A DNA stretch of 42,552 nt from JBBQER01 sp052148155 (GCA_052148155.1 JBKQIY010000059.1:1-42552); one strand, 5' to 3'. Positions 1 to 8,796 are shown, counted from the first letter of the stretch. Notes: generated from the letters alone by a model not told the origin. Translations and numbers: made by a program.

Positions 1-177
1 CCGCGCGACGTCAGTCAGGTCCCGACGATCGAGGACCTGCGCGCCTTCGCCGCGCCAAACGTCGCGCCGTACAAGCTGCCGGAAGTCCTGATCGTGCGGT
101 CCGAGCTTCCTCTCACCGCGGGCGAAAAAGTCGACCGCCGCGCGTTGGTCGCCGAGATCAACGACGACCTAGCCTGA
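1..177 (+). CDS. Acyl-CoA synthetase (AMP-binding), C-terminal fragment
   Basis: The window opens inside this gene. Frame 1 is open from the first base to the TGA at 175-177 and gives 58 residues. The end reads like the last part of the C-terminal AMP-binding domain of an acyl-CoA or fatty-acid ligase: a PYKLPE segment followed by LPLTAGEKVDRRAL. In the family the catalytic lysine lies in this last loop as G-K-(V/I)-x-(R/K), and the lysine of GEKVDR is the candidate. It ends 24 bp before the acyl-CoA dehydrogenase at 202 on the same strand, so the two probably form an operon that activates and then desaturates an acyl chain. Substrate unknown because the N-terminal part is missing. Confidence 0.8.
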   Translation, partial: PRDVSQVPTIEDLRAFAAPNVAPYKLPEVLIVRSELPLTAGEKVDRRALVAEINDDLA

Positions 178-201
178 CGACCCTTCTCCCAGGAAGCACG
201 C

Positions 202-1332
202 ATGGAACTCGAGTTCACCACCGACCAGGACGAACTGCGCGACTCGATACGGGCGGTGCTCGCCAAGGAGAGCCCGGTCACGTTGGCCCGCGCCGTCGTG
301 GAACGCGACGCTCGACCGACGGCGCTGTGGGCGACGATGGTCGAGCTCGGCTGGCCGGCCCTGACCATCGCCGAACCGTACGGTGGGATCGGGTTAGGCA
401 TGCTCGAGCTAGCCATCCTCGCCGAAGAGATCGGACGGGTCATCGGTCCGGGTCCGCTCCTGGCGACGGTGTCTCAGTTCGTGCCTGCAGTTCGCGAGAT
501 CGGCACCCCAGCTCAACAGGCGCGCTTCCTCGGTGCAGTGGCCGCCGGCGAGCTCTCGGGTTCACTCGCGATCGCCGAGGCGGTGGGCTCGTTCGATCCG
601 GCCGACGTCGAAGCGACAGTCCGCTTCGATGGAGATGAGGTTGTGCTCCGCGGTACGAAACGATTCGTCGTCGAGGGCGACTGCGTCGACGAGCTCGTCG
701 TGGTCGCTCGCGTGGCCGATCCAACTGGAGACGACGGCGTCCGCGCAGTCGTCGTGCCAGTGGACGCAACGCGCAGCGCGGTCGTTCGTGCCCTCGACGG
801 CACCCGCCGGCTCGCCCACATTGACCTTGATGACGTGCGGGTAGGCCGTGATCGCGTTCTCGGCGACTCCGACGCGTCGGCCGCGCCTGCCCTGCGACGC
901 GCGCTCGAGGAAGCCACCGTCGCCGTCGCGCTCGAGATGGTCGGCACTGCGCAGACAATCTTCGACACCACGCTCGAATACGCCAAGCAGCGCGAGCAGT
1001 TCGGCGTGCCGATCGGTTCGTTCCAGGCGATCAAACACAAATTCGTCGACATGCTGGTGTCGCTCGAGCGGGCCCGATCACTCGGCTATTTCGCGGCCCT
1101 CACGATCGCCGAAGACGACCCGCGACGTACCAACGCGACGTCAGCGGCGAAAGCCGCAGCCGGCGACTGCGAGCGCCTGCTCGCCAAGGAAGGCATTCAG
1201 ATCCACGGCGGCATCGGCTACACGTGGGAGCACGACATGCAGCTCTTCGTGCGTCGAATCAAGTCGGGCGAGCCCATGTTCGGTTCGAGCGTGTGGCACC
1301 GAGCCCGGATTGCGGACATCCTCGGCGTCTAG
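202..1332 (+). CDS. Acyl-CoA dehydrogenase, FadE family
   Basis: 376-residue flavoprotein expected to make the alpha,beta double bond of an acyl-CoA in the cytoplasm. The N-terminal helical domain starts with the usual FTTDQDELRDSIR. The C-terminal FAD domain contains EQFGVPIGSFQAIKH (about 265-279) and IHGGIGYTWEHDMQLFVRR (about 334-352), both typical. The common C-terminal catalytic glutamate motif (YEGT) is absent; FGSSVWHR stands there instead. That is usual for subunits of the heteromeric dehydrogenases of steroid and branched-chain catabolism, where only one partner carries the base. An AGGAAG ribosome site precedes the ATG. It follows the synthetase fragment by 24 bp and runs tail-to-tail with the membrane gene at 1336 with only 3 bp between. 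Family is certain; substrate and partner are not. Confidence 0.9.
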   Translation: MELEFTTDQDELRDSIRAVLAKESPVTLARAVVERDARPTALWATMVELGWPALTIAEPYGGIGLGMLELAILAEEIGRVIGPGPLLATVSQFVPAVREIGTPAQQARFLGAVAAGELSGSLAIAEAVGSFDPADVEATVRFDGDEVVLRGTKRFVVEGDCVDELVVVARVADPTGDDGVRAVVVPVDATRSAVVRALDGTRRLAHIDLDDVRVGRDRVLGDSDASAAPALRRALEEATVAVALEMVGTAQTIFDTTLEYAKQREQFGVPIGSFQAIKHKFVDMLVSLERARSLGYFAALTIAEDDPRRTNATSAAKAAAGDCERLLAKEGIQIHGGIGYTWEHDMQLFVRRIKSGEPMFGSSVWHRARIADILGV

Positions 1333-1335
1333 CGA

Positions 1336-2082
1336 TCACGCCGCCCGCAGCAAGATCTCCGCGAAGATGTAGAAGCCGAGGATCAACGCTATGCCGGAGT
1401 ACATCGCATTCTTGTGCGTCTCGTAGATCACGTTGAGACCGGTGTTCCCGCGGCCGCTGATCTTTCCGAGCGCGTTGAGTTCCAGCACGACGATCACGAC
1501 GATCGCGATCAGCAGAAACACCAACCACTTCGCAGCGGACGGCCGGTACGAGAAGTGGCTGGCGTCGTAGAAGTGTGCGACGCCGACCATGAAGAACAGC
1601 ACTGGTAACGAAAAGATGGTGTTCTGCCGTGACGCCATCGCACCTGCGCGCGCCGAGCCCGCAGCATTCGGATCGGCCTCGCCGCCGGCTGCGACATTGC
1701 GCGCATTCGCGATGACGACCTGCTGATTCGGCCAAATGATCATCCACACGTTGTAGAGCATGACGATCGCCATCAGAATCCCGACGAGCAGCGTGACACC
1801 CGGCGTCGAACGCCAGAAATTGCCCGTGTAGAGGTTGCTTCCCTCGACCGCGATGATCAGCAGCCCCATCACGACCGTTGCCATTGCCGCCCACCGAAAC
1901 CACCACAAGGCCCGCCAGGTGAGCTTGTCGAACGCGTTGTTGCGCGCGGCGACGTCCATCTCCGCGTAGGCGGGTGTCTGAACGAAGTTGAAGAACCACA
2001 GCAGACCCATCCACATGACGGCAAAGATCACATGGGCGGCGACGAACGCGCCCCAAAGTCCCTCGCGACTGAAGATCTCCAT
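1336..2082 (-). CDS. PuuD-like (Urate_ox_N) six-helix membrane protein without cytochrome domain
   Basis: 248 residues with about six hydrophobic helices (10-34, 62-80, 95-117, 155-172, 184-202, 226-245). The NVWMIIWPNQQ stretch (111-121), the WFRWAAM helix and the N-terminal AHVIFAVMWMGLLWFFNFVQ resemble the membrane domain of urate hydroxylase PuuD. Full PuuD proteins carry a C-terminal cytochrome c domain; no CxxCH is present and the protein ends after the last helix, so urate oxidation should not be assumed. The open frame extends upstream to 2448, but the ATG at 2082 has a GGGAG site 5-6 nt before it and lies downstream of a -10 box (TACGTT, 2122-2117) and the palindrome at 2130-2145. 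Histidines 17, 170, 176 and 223 are possible haem ligands (inference). Confidence 0.7.
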   Translation of the reverse strand: MEIFSREGLWGAFVAAHVIFAVMWMGLLWFFNFVQTPAYAEMDVAARNNAFDKLTWRALWWFRWAAMATVVMGLLIIAVEGSNLYTGNFWRSTPGVTLLVGILMAIVMLYNVWMIIWPNQQVVIANARNVAAGGEADPNAAGSARAGAMASRQNTIFSLPVLFFMVGVAHFYDASHFSYRPSAAKWLVFLLIAIVVIVVLELNALGKISGRGNTGLNVIYETHKNAMYSGIALILGFYIFAEILLRAA

Positions 2083-2912
2083 CGACACTCCCGGGTCAGA
2101 CGACCTATCGGGGCGGAACGTACCAAAGTCTGACGCGCGCGTCAGGGAGCTCACGCTGGCAACGCTCGGAGTGTGACTCCCACCACGCGTGGAACGAGTA
2201 CTGGCCGGCGGCGGGCAAGCCGGGCGACATCCGTACACGAGCAGCCCGCGCTCGCGGACCGTCTCCCAGAGGGCGGTCGGCGCCGGCTCGATCCGGCCCG
2301 CATACCGTCGAGCCGCGCCCGCCGCGGATGGGTCCGTCCCGCTCCAAGCGAAACCGACGCGCGGCACAATCCGGGCATGAACAGCGCGAGATGACCGCGT
2401 GCCGTCAACTCGGGCCAGCAACCGGGAATCGAGCGCGACCCGGCCCACCGAGCACCAATCCTCGGGCCGCGAGTGCCCTCATCGACAGGTTGCGCGCCTC
2501 GCGGAGACGAGCGCGTGAAGCACCCGCTCCCCGACTCTCGAGAGACTGGGCGCCTCCGATCCTCAGGTCGGCGCTGTCACCGGCGACGGAGCACGGACGC
2601 GCCCCCGGCCGCAGCGTCGTGATCCACGAGGCCCCCAGACCCGCACGACCCGAGCAGGGGACCTTGCGCACCTGTCCCGGACGACCGGTCGCGGGATCGA
2701 CTGGATCGTAAATATCCGCGTTTCAGACGAACGGAGAGCACCCTGACCGCGGTAGACGAACTTTGCGACGTCGCAGGCCCGGCCCAGGTCACACGGCGGC
2801 GCGATCGCAGGCATCGGGCACCTGTCCGATACCGGCCAGCTCGCCGGGCTTTGCGATTGACCCCGAGGCGAGCGCCCGACCAAACTCCCGCGAGCCGTGA
2901 CGGGAGGGTCGA
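2083..2912. other. Long intergenic region (830 bp) without convincing gene
   Basis: It separates two divergently transcribed genes. The left end holds the promoter and operator of the PuuD-like gene. Open frames inside (for example 2328-2711 plus and 2405-2671 minus) are arginine- and proline-rich, match no family I know and lack ribosome sites. I see no tRNA and no terminator. The right end carries the GGGAGGG ribosome site of the next gene (2902-2908). Confidence 0.5.
2130..2145. promoter_or_regulatory. Palindromic operator CTGAC-N6-GTCAG (copy 1)
   Basis: CTGACGCGCGCGTCAG is a perfect 16-bp inverted repeat. On the minus strand it is followed after about 7 nt by TACGTT (2122-2117), a TANNNT -10 box, so the palindrome covers the -35 region of the promoter of the membrane gene starting at 2082. 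The same core recurs at 19286, 24015 and 28608. Such sites are typical of TetR-family repressors (inference). Confidence 0.65.
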
Positions 2913-3815
2913 ATGGGAATGCTGGACGGCAAAGTCGCCGTCGTCACAGGGGCCGGCCGAGGGATCGGACGAGCCCACGCACGACTGCTCGCGGCGGAGG
3001 GTGCACGGGTAGTGGTGAACGATCTCGGGACGGCAACCGCCGGCGACGGCTCCGACACAACGCCCGCGCACCAGGTCGCCGAAGAGATCGTGGGCGACGG
3101 AGGACAAGCAGTCGCGAACTCCGCCAACGTTGCGACCTGGGCTGGCGCGGGCTCGCTCGTGCAGCAGGCCCTCGACGAGTTCGGCCGGCTCGACATCGTC
3201 GTCAACAACGCTGGCATCCTGCGCGACGCGATGAGCTTCAACATCACCGAAGCTGAGTGGGACTCCGTCATTGAGGTGCACCTGAAGGGACATCTCGCGA
3301 CCTGCCATCATGCCGTCAAGCACTGGCGGTCGCTCGGAAAAGCCGGCGAAGAGGTGTCCGGTCGGATCATCAACACGGCGAGCGAATCGGGCCTGTACGG
3401 ACAAGCCGGTCAGATCAATTATGCGACCGCCAAGGCCGGCATCGTGTCGATGACCATGGTGCTCGCCCGCGAGATGAAGAAGTACGGCGTCACCGCCAAT
3501 GTCGTGTGTCCCCGAGCTCGCACTCGCATGACCGAGACCGTGGCCGGAGCGGTCGACTTCATGAGCGGCCCGGAATGGGAGCCCGAGAACATCTCACCGC
3601 TGGTCGTCTTCCTCGCCACCGACGCTGCGGGCGACGTGTCGGGTCAGGTCTTCGTGGTATGGGGAACACGCGTACACCTCATGGAAGGTTTCACGTTGGC
3701 GAGCACGCTTGACCGCGGCGAGGGTCGGTGGACCCCGGCGGAGTTGGCCGCCCGCAAGGACGAACTCTTCGCCGGCCATCGCAGCAAAGTTCCGCCCATG
3801 GGCTTCGGCCAGTGA
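2913..3815 (+). CDS. SDR-family 3-hydroxyacyl-CoA dehydrogenase-like protein
   Basis: 300-residue Rossmann oxidoreductase. The nucleotide motif TGAGRGIG is at 12-19, followed by VVNDLG, which is characteristic of the dehydrogenase domain of multifunctional beta-oxidation proteins (MFE-2/17beta-HSD4 type). NNAG is at 98-101 and the active site is Ser157 or Ser159, Tyr170 and Lys174 (YATAK). It probably oxidises a 3-hydroxyacyl-CoA with NAD+. A strong GGGAGGG site precedes it; ATG 2913 and ATG 2919 are both possible starts. Its stop overlaps the GTG of the acyl-CoA synthetase at 3812 (GTGA), so the two are translationally coupled and probably act in one pathway. Family sure; exact substrate not. 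Confidence 0.85.
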   Translation: MGMLDGKVAVVTGAGRGIGRAHARLLAAEGARVVVNDLGTATAGDGSDTTPAHQVAEEIVGDGGQAVANSANVATWAGAGSLVQQALDEFGRLDIVVNNAGILRDAMSFNITEAEWDSVIEVHLKGHLATCHHAVKHWRSLGKAGEEVSGRIINTASESGLYGQAGQINYATAKAGIVSMTMVLAREMKKYGVTANVVCPRARTRMTETVAGAVDFMSGPEWEPENISPLVVFLATDAAGDVSGQVFVVWGTRVHLMEGFTLASTLDRGEGRWTPAELAARKDELFAGHRSKVPPMGFGQ

Positions 3816-5374
3816 GCGATACGCCGAGCGAGCAGAAACCCGCCGGGCCGCTGCTGGTCGACCAGCTGCGATTTATGGCGCGCCGTTTCCCCGACGAGCC
3901 GGCCTACGTCGATCTCGACGCGCAGTCGACACTCTCGTTTCGCCAATGGGACGAACAGTCGAACCAGGTCGCGCGATGGCTCGTCGCGAACGGTGTCCGC
4001 AAAGGCGACCGCGTCGCGATCGCCTTGCCGAACGAGTATTGCCTCCGGTGGATCGTCGCGTACGCCGCGGTGCACAAGGCGGGCGCCGCGATGGTGCCCG
4101 CGAACACGCGGCTGTCGACCCCGGAGATGATCGCGATCCTCGGCCACGCCGAGATCTCGGTCATGTTCACCTGCGCGGGACTCCTCGAGACCGCACGGGC
4201 CGTGCGCGAGAACGTCCCGACCCTTCGGTTGATCGTCTGCGCCGAAGGGGCGGATGACGGAATCCTCGGATGGGACGACGAGATCGGCGCAGTCGACGGT
4301 AGCGAGATCCAGGTGCCGATCGACGTCGACGACATGGCTGACATCATGTATACGTCGGGCACGACGGGACTGCCGAAAGGTGTCCTGGTGCGGCACCGCA
4401 ACGTGGCGATGATCCCGAACACGGCGCCGCAGTGGACGAATCGGGGTTGGCTGCACGGCGCGCCGCTGTTCACGTTCGCCGGTATGAGTTTCATCTTCAA
4501 TCCCATGAAGATGGGCCTCACCGGACTGTACATGCCGCGCTTCGACGTCGACCACTGGTTCGCGGTCGTCGAGCGCGACCAGCCAATGATGATCTTCCTC
4601 GTCCCCGCAATGGCCGAGCTGATCACAGCCAGTCCCCGCTTTGAGTCCGCCGACCTGTCTGCTCCGGTCGCCGTGTCGATCGGGAGCGCGCCGCTCGCGC
4701 CCGCGACGCTCACCAAACTGCAGGACCGCATGCCGCAAGCGTCAGTGATCAACTCATACGGGCTCACTGAGGCCGGGCCGGCGTTCATCACGATGCCGAA
4801 GGAAGAAGCTGCCAGCCACGTCGGATCCGTCGGCAAGCCAATGCCGCCGATGGAGGTCAAGGTCGTCGATCCCGACTCCGACTCCGACGAGCTCCGGCCC
4901 GCGAACGAAGTCGGCGAGCTCCTCGTGCGCCTTCCCGGCAAAAGGCGCGAGTACTACAAGGACGTCGGCGCAAGCGCAACAACCTGGACCGATGACGGAT
5001 GGTTGCGAACCGGCGACCTCGCCTTCCTCGACGTCGACGGATTTGTGTACATCGCCGGTCGCATCAAGGACATGATCATTCGCGGCGGCAACAACATCTA
5101 CGCCACCGACGTCGAGGCCGTCATCCTCGAACATCCCGACGTTCAGGAAGCCGCCGTGATCGGCGTGCCGCATCAGGTGCTCGGCGAGGATGTCGGCGCA
5201 TTCGTCGTGTGCAAGCCCGGCGTCGTTCTCGACGCGACGGCATTGACCGCATTCTGTGCAGAGCGGCTCGCCGACTACAAACGACCGCGCCGCGTCTGGT
5301 TCGTCGCCGAGCTTCCTCGCAACGCGACCGGCAAGGTCATGAAGCACAAGCTCAGAGAGCGAGCGGCGCCCTAA
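3812..5374 (+). CDS. Acyl-CoA synthetase (class I adenylate-forming)
   Basis: 520 residues. It activates a carboxylic acid with ATP and CoA. All core motifs are intact: P-loop YTSGTTGLPKGV (180-191), SYGLTEAGP, TGDLAFLDVDGF, the hinge GRIKDMIIRGGNN (about 415) and the catalytic lysine in NATGKVMKHK (Lys508). The open frame reaches further upstream, but the GTG at 3812 forms a GTGA overlap with the preceding SDR and puts the start at the normal place for the family. Medium- or long-chain acids, or a cyclic acid, are equally possible substrates. It is followed by an imperfect inverted repeat (5368-5395) too weak to call a terminator. Confidence 0.88.
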   Translation: MSDTPSEQKPAGPLLVDQLRFMARRFPDEPAYVDLDAQSTLSFRQWDEQSNQVARWLVANGVRKGDRVAIALPNEYCLRWIVAYAAVHKAGAAMVPANTRLSTPEMIAILGHAEISVMFTCAGLLETARAVRENVPTLRLIVCAEGADDGILGWDDEIGAVDGSEIQVPIDVDDMADIMYTSGTTGLPKGVLVRHRNVAMIPNTAPQWTNRGWLHGAPLFTFAGMSFIFNPMKMGLTGLYMPRFDVDHWFAVVERDQPMMIFLVPAMAELITASPRFESADLSAPVAVSIGSAPLAPATLTKLQDRMPQASVINSYGLTEAGPAFITMPKEEAASHVGSVGKPMPPMEVKVVDPDSDSDELRPANEVGELLVRLPGKRREYYKDVGASATTWTDDGWLRTGDLAFLDVDGFVYIAGRIKDMIIRGGNNIYATDVEAVILEHPDVQEAAVIGVPHQVLGEDVGAFVVCKPGVVLDATALTAFCAERLADYKRPRRVWFVAELPRNATGKVMKHKLRERAAP

Positions 5375-5476
5375 CCCGCCCGACCCGGATAGGGCACGAG
5401 CGCGCGGGTGACGCGATCGCCCGTCGCAGCCGCACGACTCGTCGGCGTGCAGGCGCGACGACCCCGCTGTCTGAGG

Positions 5477-5505
5477 TTGCACCGACCTGACGGTAGGCCT
5501 ACGTT
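5477..5505 (+). promoter_or_regulatory. Promoter for leaderless transcript of 5512
   Basis: A TTGCAC box (5477-5482) and a TACGTT box (5500-5505) are separated by exactly 17 nt. The ATG at 5512 follows the -10 box after 6 nt, which would place the transcription start at or next to the A of the start codon. TANNNT with this spacing is the known hallmark of actinobacterial leaderless mRNAs. Confidence 0.6.
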
Positions 5506-5511
5506 CCGCGC

Positions 5512-5841
5512 ATGGCGTTCAACATCGCGAGTCGAGAAGGAAGCACGGCGCTTGCCCGAGAAGCTGGCCGGCATGTTGATTGCTTCACCTGCGGGAACGC
5601 GTTTTTGAGTGATGAGCTCGCATCGGACCACGGAGTCGCCGTGGACCACCCGGAACCGGACGCTGACGACGGTGCTGGCGTTGTCCTGCTCGGTCTCGTC
5701 TGTCCGTCATGCATGTTTTCCAGCCCGCAGGGTTTGCGCGAGGCGATGCGCGCGAACGCCGCACGACTGGCGCGCATCGCCGCCTATCTGAACACACTTG
5801 CGGATGCGCCCGGATACCAACGTCCAAATCCCAGTGTCTAG
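5512..5841 (+). CDS. Small zinc-ribbon-like hypothetical protein
   Basis: 109 residues. Two CxxC pairs are visible, CFTC (about 24-27) and CPSC (about 64-67), a spacing suited to one structural zinc. Between them lies an acidic stretch (DHPEPDADD) and after them an alanine- and arginine-rich helix. No known family was recognised and no DNA-binding role should be assumed. Support for a real gene is the promoter with ideal spacing directly upstream and the absence of any competing frame. It stands alone between an acyl-CoA synthetase and the convergent aminotransferase. Confidence 0.6.
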   Translation: MAFNIASREGSTALAREAGRHVDCFTCGNAFLSDELASDHGVAVDHPEPDADDGAGVVLLGLVCPSCMFSSPQGLREAMRANAARLARIAAYLNTLADAPGYQRPNPSV

Positions 5842-6199
5842 GCGACGCCGACGATTGTCATCGGCACTGTCGGTCTCGAGACCGTCGCGGCAAGCGCCCG
5901 AGGACACGTTGCAACCTCGTCCAAGATCGCTTGAGAGGTAGCCGTCGGTGTTCGCGAGAGCGCGCTCCACGCCGGACGGGTGTGCCCTCTCACAACCATC
6001 GACGACAGCGTCCTCATCGCCGATCGCGCTCCCACCGACGCACACAGACGTTGTGCGCTCATTCGGCATCGTTGATGCATGCGAGGCAGGTTCGTGGTGC
6101 GACGTCCAGGGCAAACGGAGCAGCGAGCACTCGACGATCTGACGTCTTTGCACGAATCGACGCGACGACGACCAGTCCGACCGCGTCGCCCGCGGGACA
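5842..6199. other. Intergenic region (358 bp), nothing recognised
   Basis: It lies between two convergent genes. Short frames on both strands (5838-6200 minus, 5948-6142 plus) have no start signals and no family resemblance. I see no RNA gene or clear terminator. It could be the remains of a decayed gene, but I cannot name one. Confidence 0.4.
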
Positions 6200-7672
6200 T
6201 CAGCGGCTCGCCTTGAGCGCCGGTATCGCGAGCGAACGGCCCACACCGAAGAGCAGTCCGAGCGACCGCTCCAGATTGTTCAGCACGTCGTCGAGCGCGT
6301 CAACGAAGCTGTCGGCCTGCTGTTGGCTCGTGATGAGCGGCGGCAGGATCTTGAGAACGTTCTGATGATCACCTGCGACCTGCGACAGAATTCCGTGATC
6401 GCGGTATAGCGGCACGATGACGAGCTGGGTGAACAAACCGCTGCGCATCGTCTCCAACAACGACCATTGGGCGCGAAGGCGCATCGACTTCGGTCGCCGG
6501 AACTCGATGCCGATCATCAAGCCGCGACCCCGAACCTCATGGATGAGCTCGTGACGTTCGGCCAGCACGCGCAGACCGTCCAGAAGCGACGCTCCGGTCG
6601 TGCGGGCGCGCTCGACGATGGACTCCGCGTCGATCGTGTGCAGCGTCGCCAACCCGGCGGTCATGGCCAGAACGTTCTGGCCGAACGTGGAGCTGTGTAC
6701 GACGGCTCGGTCCATCGTGTCGAACACACCCTCGACAACCGCTGACTTCGCGATCACGGCACCGACTGGAACGTAGCCGCCCGACAACGCCTTCGCGATG
6801 GTGACGAGATCCGGCTCGACGTTCCACTGCTCGAACGCGAAGAACGAACCCGTACGTCCCAGGCCGGTCTGTACCTCGTCGACCGCGAGTAACGCACCGT
6901 GCCGATGACAGATTTCGGCCGCGTCGCGCAGATACTCGTCGGGCGCGACGAACACCCCCTTGCCTTGAATCGGCTCGACAACGAACGCGGCGACGTCACC
7001 GTCTCGCAGCTCGCGCTCCAACGCTTGGAGATCGCCGAACGGTACCGCGACGCAGCCGGAAAGCAGCGGGCCGAATCGGTCGCGGAACTCTCGAGCGCCG
7101 TTCAGTGCGAGGGCACCGGTCGTGAGACCGTGGAACGCATGATCTGCGAACAGCACTCGCGACCGACCGGTGGAACAACGCGCGAACTTGAGGACCGTCT
7201 CGACCGACTCTGCGCCGCTGTTTGTGAAGAAGCATCGATACGAGTCGGAAGGCATGCGGGCGACCAACGCTTCGGCGAGCAGCCCGGAGAGCGGCGAGCA
7301 CTCCATCTGGACGAGGTTCGGCAGCGAGCAGGACATCGCGTCGCGTAGCGCCTCCTCGATCACCGGATGGCACCGGCCGAGCGCGAACACTCCGAACCCG
7401 GCGAGAAAGTCGAGGTACCGTCGCCCGTCGCGGTCGAAGAGATACGCGCCCTCGGCGCGCACATAGTCGGCGTCGAAGCCGATCGTGCGCAGTACCCGCG
7501 GCATCTGCGGATTCAGATAACGCTCATGCAAGGCGAACGCCTCGCGGCCTCGCGTCTCAAGCAAGGCACGCACATCAAAAGGTCGAACCGCCTCGTTTGG
7601 AGTCGGAACCGCTGCTACCGGCCGGGGCCCGGACTCGACGTGTCGCGGGCGGGTGACCCGTCGAGCGCTCAC
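6200..7672 (-). CDS. Class III PLP aminotransferase, HpnO-like
   Basis: 490 residues. The fold-type I aminotransferase features are clear: DLPNLVQ-like SLPNLVQMECS, FFTNSGAESVE, DHAFHGLTTGALALNG, VDEVQTGLGRTG, and the PLP lysine Lys294 in TIAKALSGGYVPVGA. The sequence, including an N-terminal RYLNPQMPRVLRTIGFD, resembles HpnO, the aminotransferase that makes aminobacteriohopanetriol from a hopanoid aldehyde; other ornithine/acetylornithine-type enzymes are the alternative. The open frame runs up to 7969, but the GTG at 7672 makes a GTGA overlap with the stop of the upstream epimerase, so this start is chosen. Pairing with the HpnA-like gene supports a hopanoid side-chain role. No squalene-hopene cyclase is in the window. 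Confidence 0.72.
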   Translation of the reverse strand: MSARRVTRPRHVESGPRPVAAVPTPNEAVRPFDVRALLETRGREAFALHERYLNPQMPRVLRTIGFDADYVRAEGAYLFDRDGRRYLDFLAGFGVFALGRCHPVIEEALRDAMSCSLPNLVQMECSPLSGLLAEALVARMPSDSYRCFFTNSGAESVETVLKFARCSTGRSRVLFADHAFHGLTTGALALNGAREFRDRFGPLLSGCVAVPFGDLQALERELRDGDVAAFVVEPIQGKGVFVAPDEYLRDAAEICHRHGALLAVDEVQTGLGRTGSFFAFEQWNVEPDLVTIAKALSGGYVPVGAVIAKSAVVEGVFDTMDRAVVHSSTFGQNVLAMTAGLATLHTIDAESIVERARTTGASLLDGLRVLAERHELIHEVRGRGLMIGIEFRRPKSMRLRAQWSLLETMRSGLFTQLVIVPLYRDHGILSQVAGDHQNVLKILPPLITSQQQADSFVDALDDVLNNLERSLGLLFGVGRSLAIPALKASR

Positions 7673-8796
7673 GGTCGGCGATCCTGTGTGGGCGCCGGTT
7701 CGGTCTGTGCGGATTCGCGCGCGCCTGGCACGTCGATGTCCGTTCGGAGCTTGCCGTCGCGGCGGATGCGGGCCATTTGGGAACCTTTGACGAAACCGTG
7801 TTCTACGTACCATCTTGCCGCACGCGCCAACGCTTCGCGCGCTGGAATGCTCGTGTATCCCAGCTCGGAACGGGCGCGGCTGTCGTCGTATTCCATCCGG
7901 GTTGTCGCCATCCGGACCGGCTCCGAGGGCAGTACCGGCTCGCGCTGGAGCAACGTCGCCTGGACCCATTCTGCGGTGCGGACGATCGGCAGCACTGCCC
8001 GTGCCGACAGGCGCACCCGCGGCGCCGTGAGTCCGGACACGCTCGCTAAGACGGCGAGCAGTTCCTGCAGTGTCATGTTCTCGCCGCCGAGCACGTAGCT
8101 CCGACCGGGACGGCCGAGCTGCGCTGCGAGAATGTGGCCGCGGGCGACGTCGTCGACGTGTACGACATTCAGCGCGGTGTCGACGTAGGCCGGAATCCGG
8201 CCGTTGAGGAACTCCAGGATTGTGCGGCCGGTCGGCGTCGGCGCCGAGTCTCCCTCACCGACCGGAAAAGTCGGATGCACCAACACCACCGGCAATCCGG
8301 AGGCGCCGGCGCGCAGCACCTCGTGTTCGGCGAGGTACTTCGATCGCTTGTAGTGGCCGAAGAGATGCTCGAATTTGACCAGCGTCCGCTCCGATGCCGG
8401 AGCACCGTCGTGCGCGACGCCGATCGTTCCGACCGTGCTGGTGTAGACGAGCCTCCGGCAGTGCGCGCGCTCCATGGCGCGCACCACGTTTTGGGTGCCG
8501 CCGACGTTGACGTCGTAGAAGAGGTCCGGGTTCGGAGCCCAAAACCGGTACACCGCCGCCAGATGGAACACGGTGGAGACGCCGTTCACGGCACGGTCGA
8601 GCACATCTGGATCGCGGATGTCGCCCTCGACGCGCTCGACCGCGAGCCCGTCGAGATTGGCGTCGTCGCGTCCGGGTTCAACGAGCGCGCGGATCTCGCG
8701 CCCGTCGCGTACCAGCGCGCGCACGACCGCGGAACCGATGAACCCCGACGCGCCCGTGACAAGCGCCGGACCCGAAGCAAGATCTCCACTGGGCAT
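7669..8796 (-). CDS. NAD-dependent epimerase/dehydratase, HpnA-like
   Basis: 375-residue extended SDR. TGASGFIG (14-21) binds NAD(P). The catalytic triad is Ser120, Tyr149 and Lys153 (GHYKRSKYLAE). The stretches YRFWAPNPDLFY, PTPTGRTILEFLNGRIPAYVDT and VLGGENMTLQELL closely follow the hopanoid-associated sugar epimerase HpnA. The last 40 residues extend beyond the usual family length and end in a polar tail. It is the first gene of a two-gene operon with the HpnO-like aminotransferase, joined by a 4-bp overlap. Its product would act on a sugar or aldehyde group bound to a lipid. Other NAD-dependent epimerases of lipid clusters are possible. Confidence 0.72.
   Translation of the reverse strand: MPSGDLASGPALVTGASGFIGSAVVRALVRDGREIRALVEPGRDDANLDGLAVERVEGDIRDPDVLDRAVNGVSTVFHLAAVYRFWAPNPDLFYDVNVGGTQNVVRAMERAHCRRLVYTSTVGTIGVAHDGAPASERTLVKFEHLFGHYKRSKYLAEHEVLRAGASGLPVVLVHPTFPVGEGDSAPTPTGRTILEFLNGRIPAYVDTALNVVHVDDVARGHILAAQLGRPGRSYVLGGENMTLQELLAVLASVSGLTAPRVRLSARAVLPIVRTAEWVQATLLQREPVLPSEPVRMATTRMEYDDSRARSELGYTSIPAREALARAARWYVEHGFVKGSQMARIRRDGKLRTDIDVPGARESAQTEPAPTQDRRP

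Noticed and set aside
2270..2300. GCCGG-CTCGAT-CCGGC as a tRNA T-arm
   Set aside because: Loop has six bases and no acceptor, anticodon or D-arm can be built around it.
1336..2448. Longer start of the PuuD-like protein
   Set aside because: The added 122 residues are arginine- and proline-rich, and the extension would include the promoter and operator.
3644..4738. 364-codon minus-strand frame
   Set aside because: Opposite the acyl-CoA synthetase; histidine- and arginine-rich noise.
5368..5395. GCCCTA-N16-TAGGGC as a terminator
   Set aside because: Six-base stem with a 16-base loop and no T-run; too weak.
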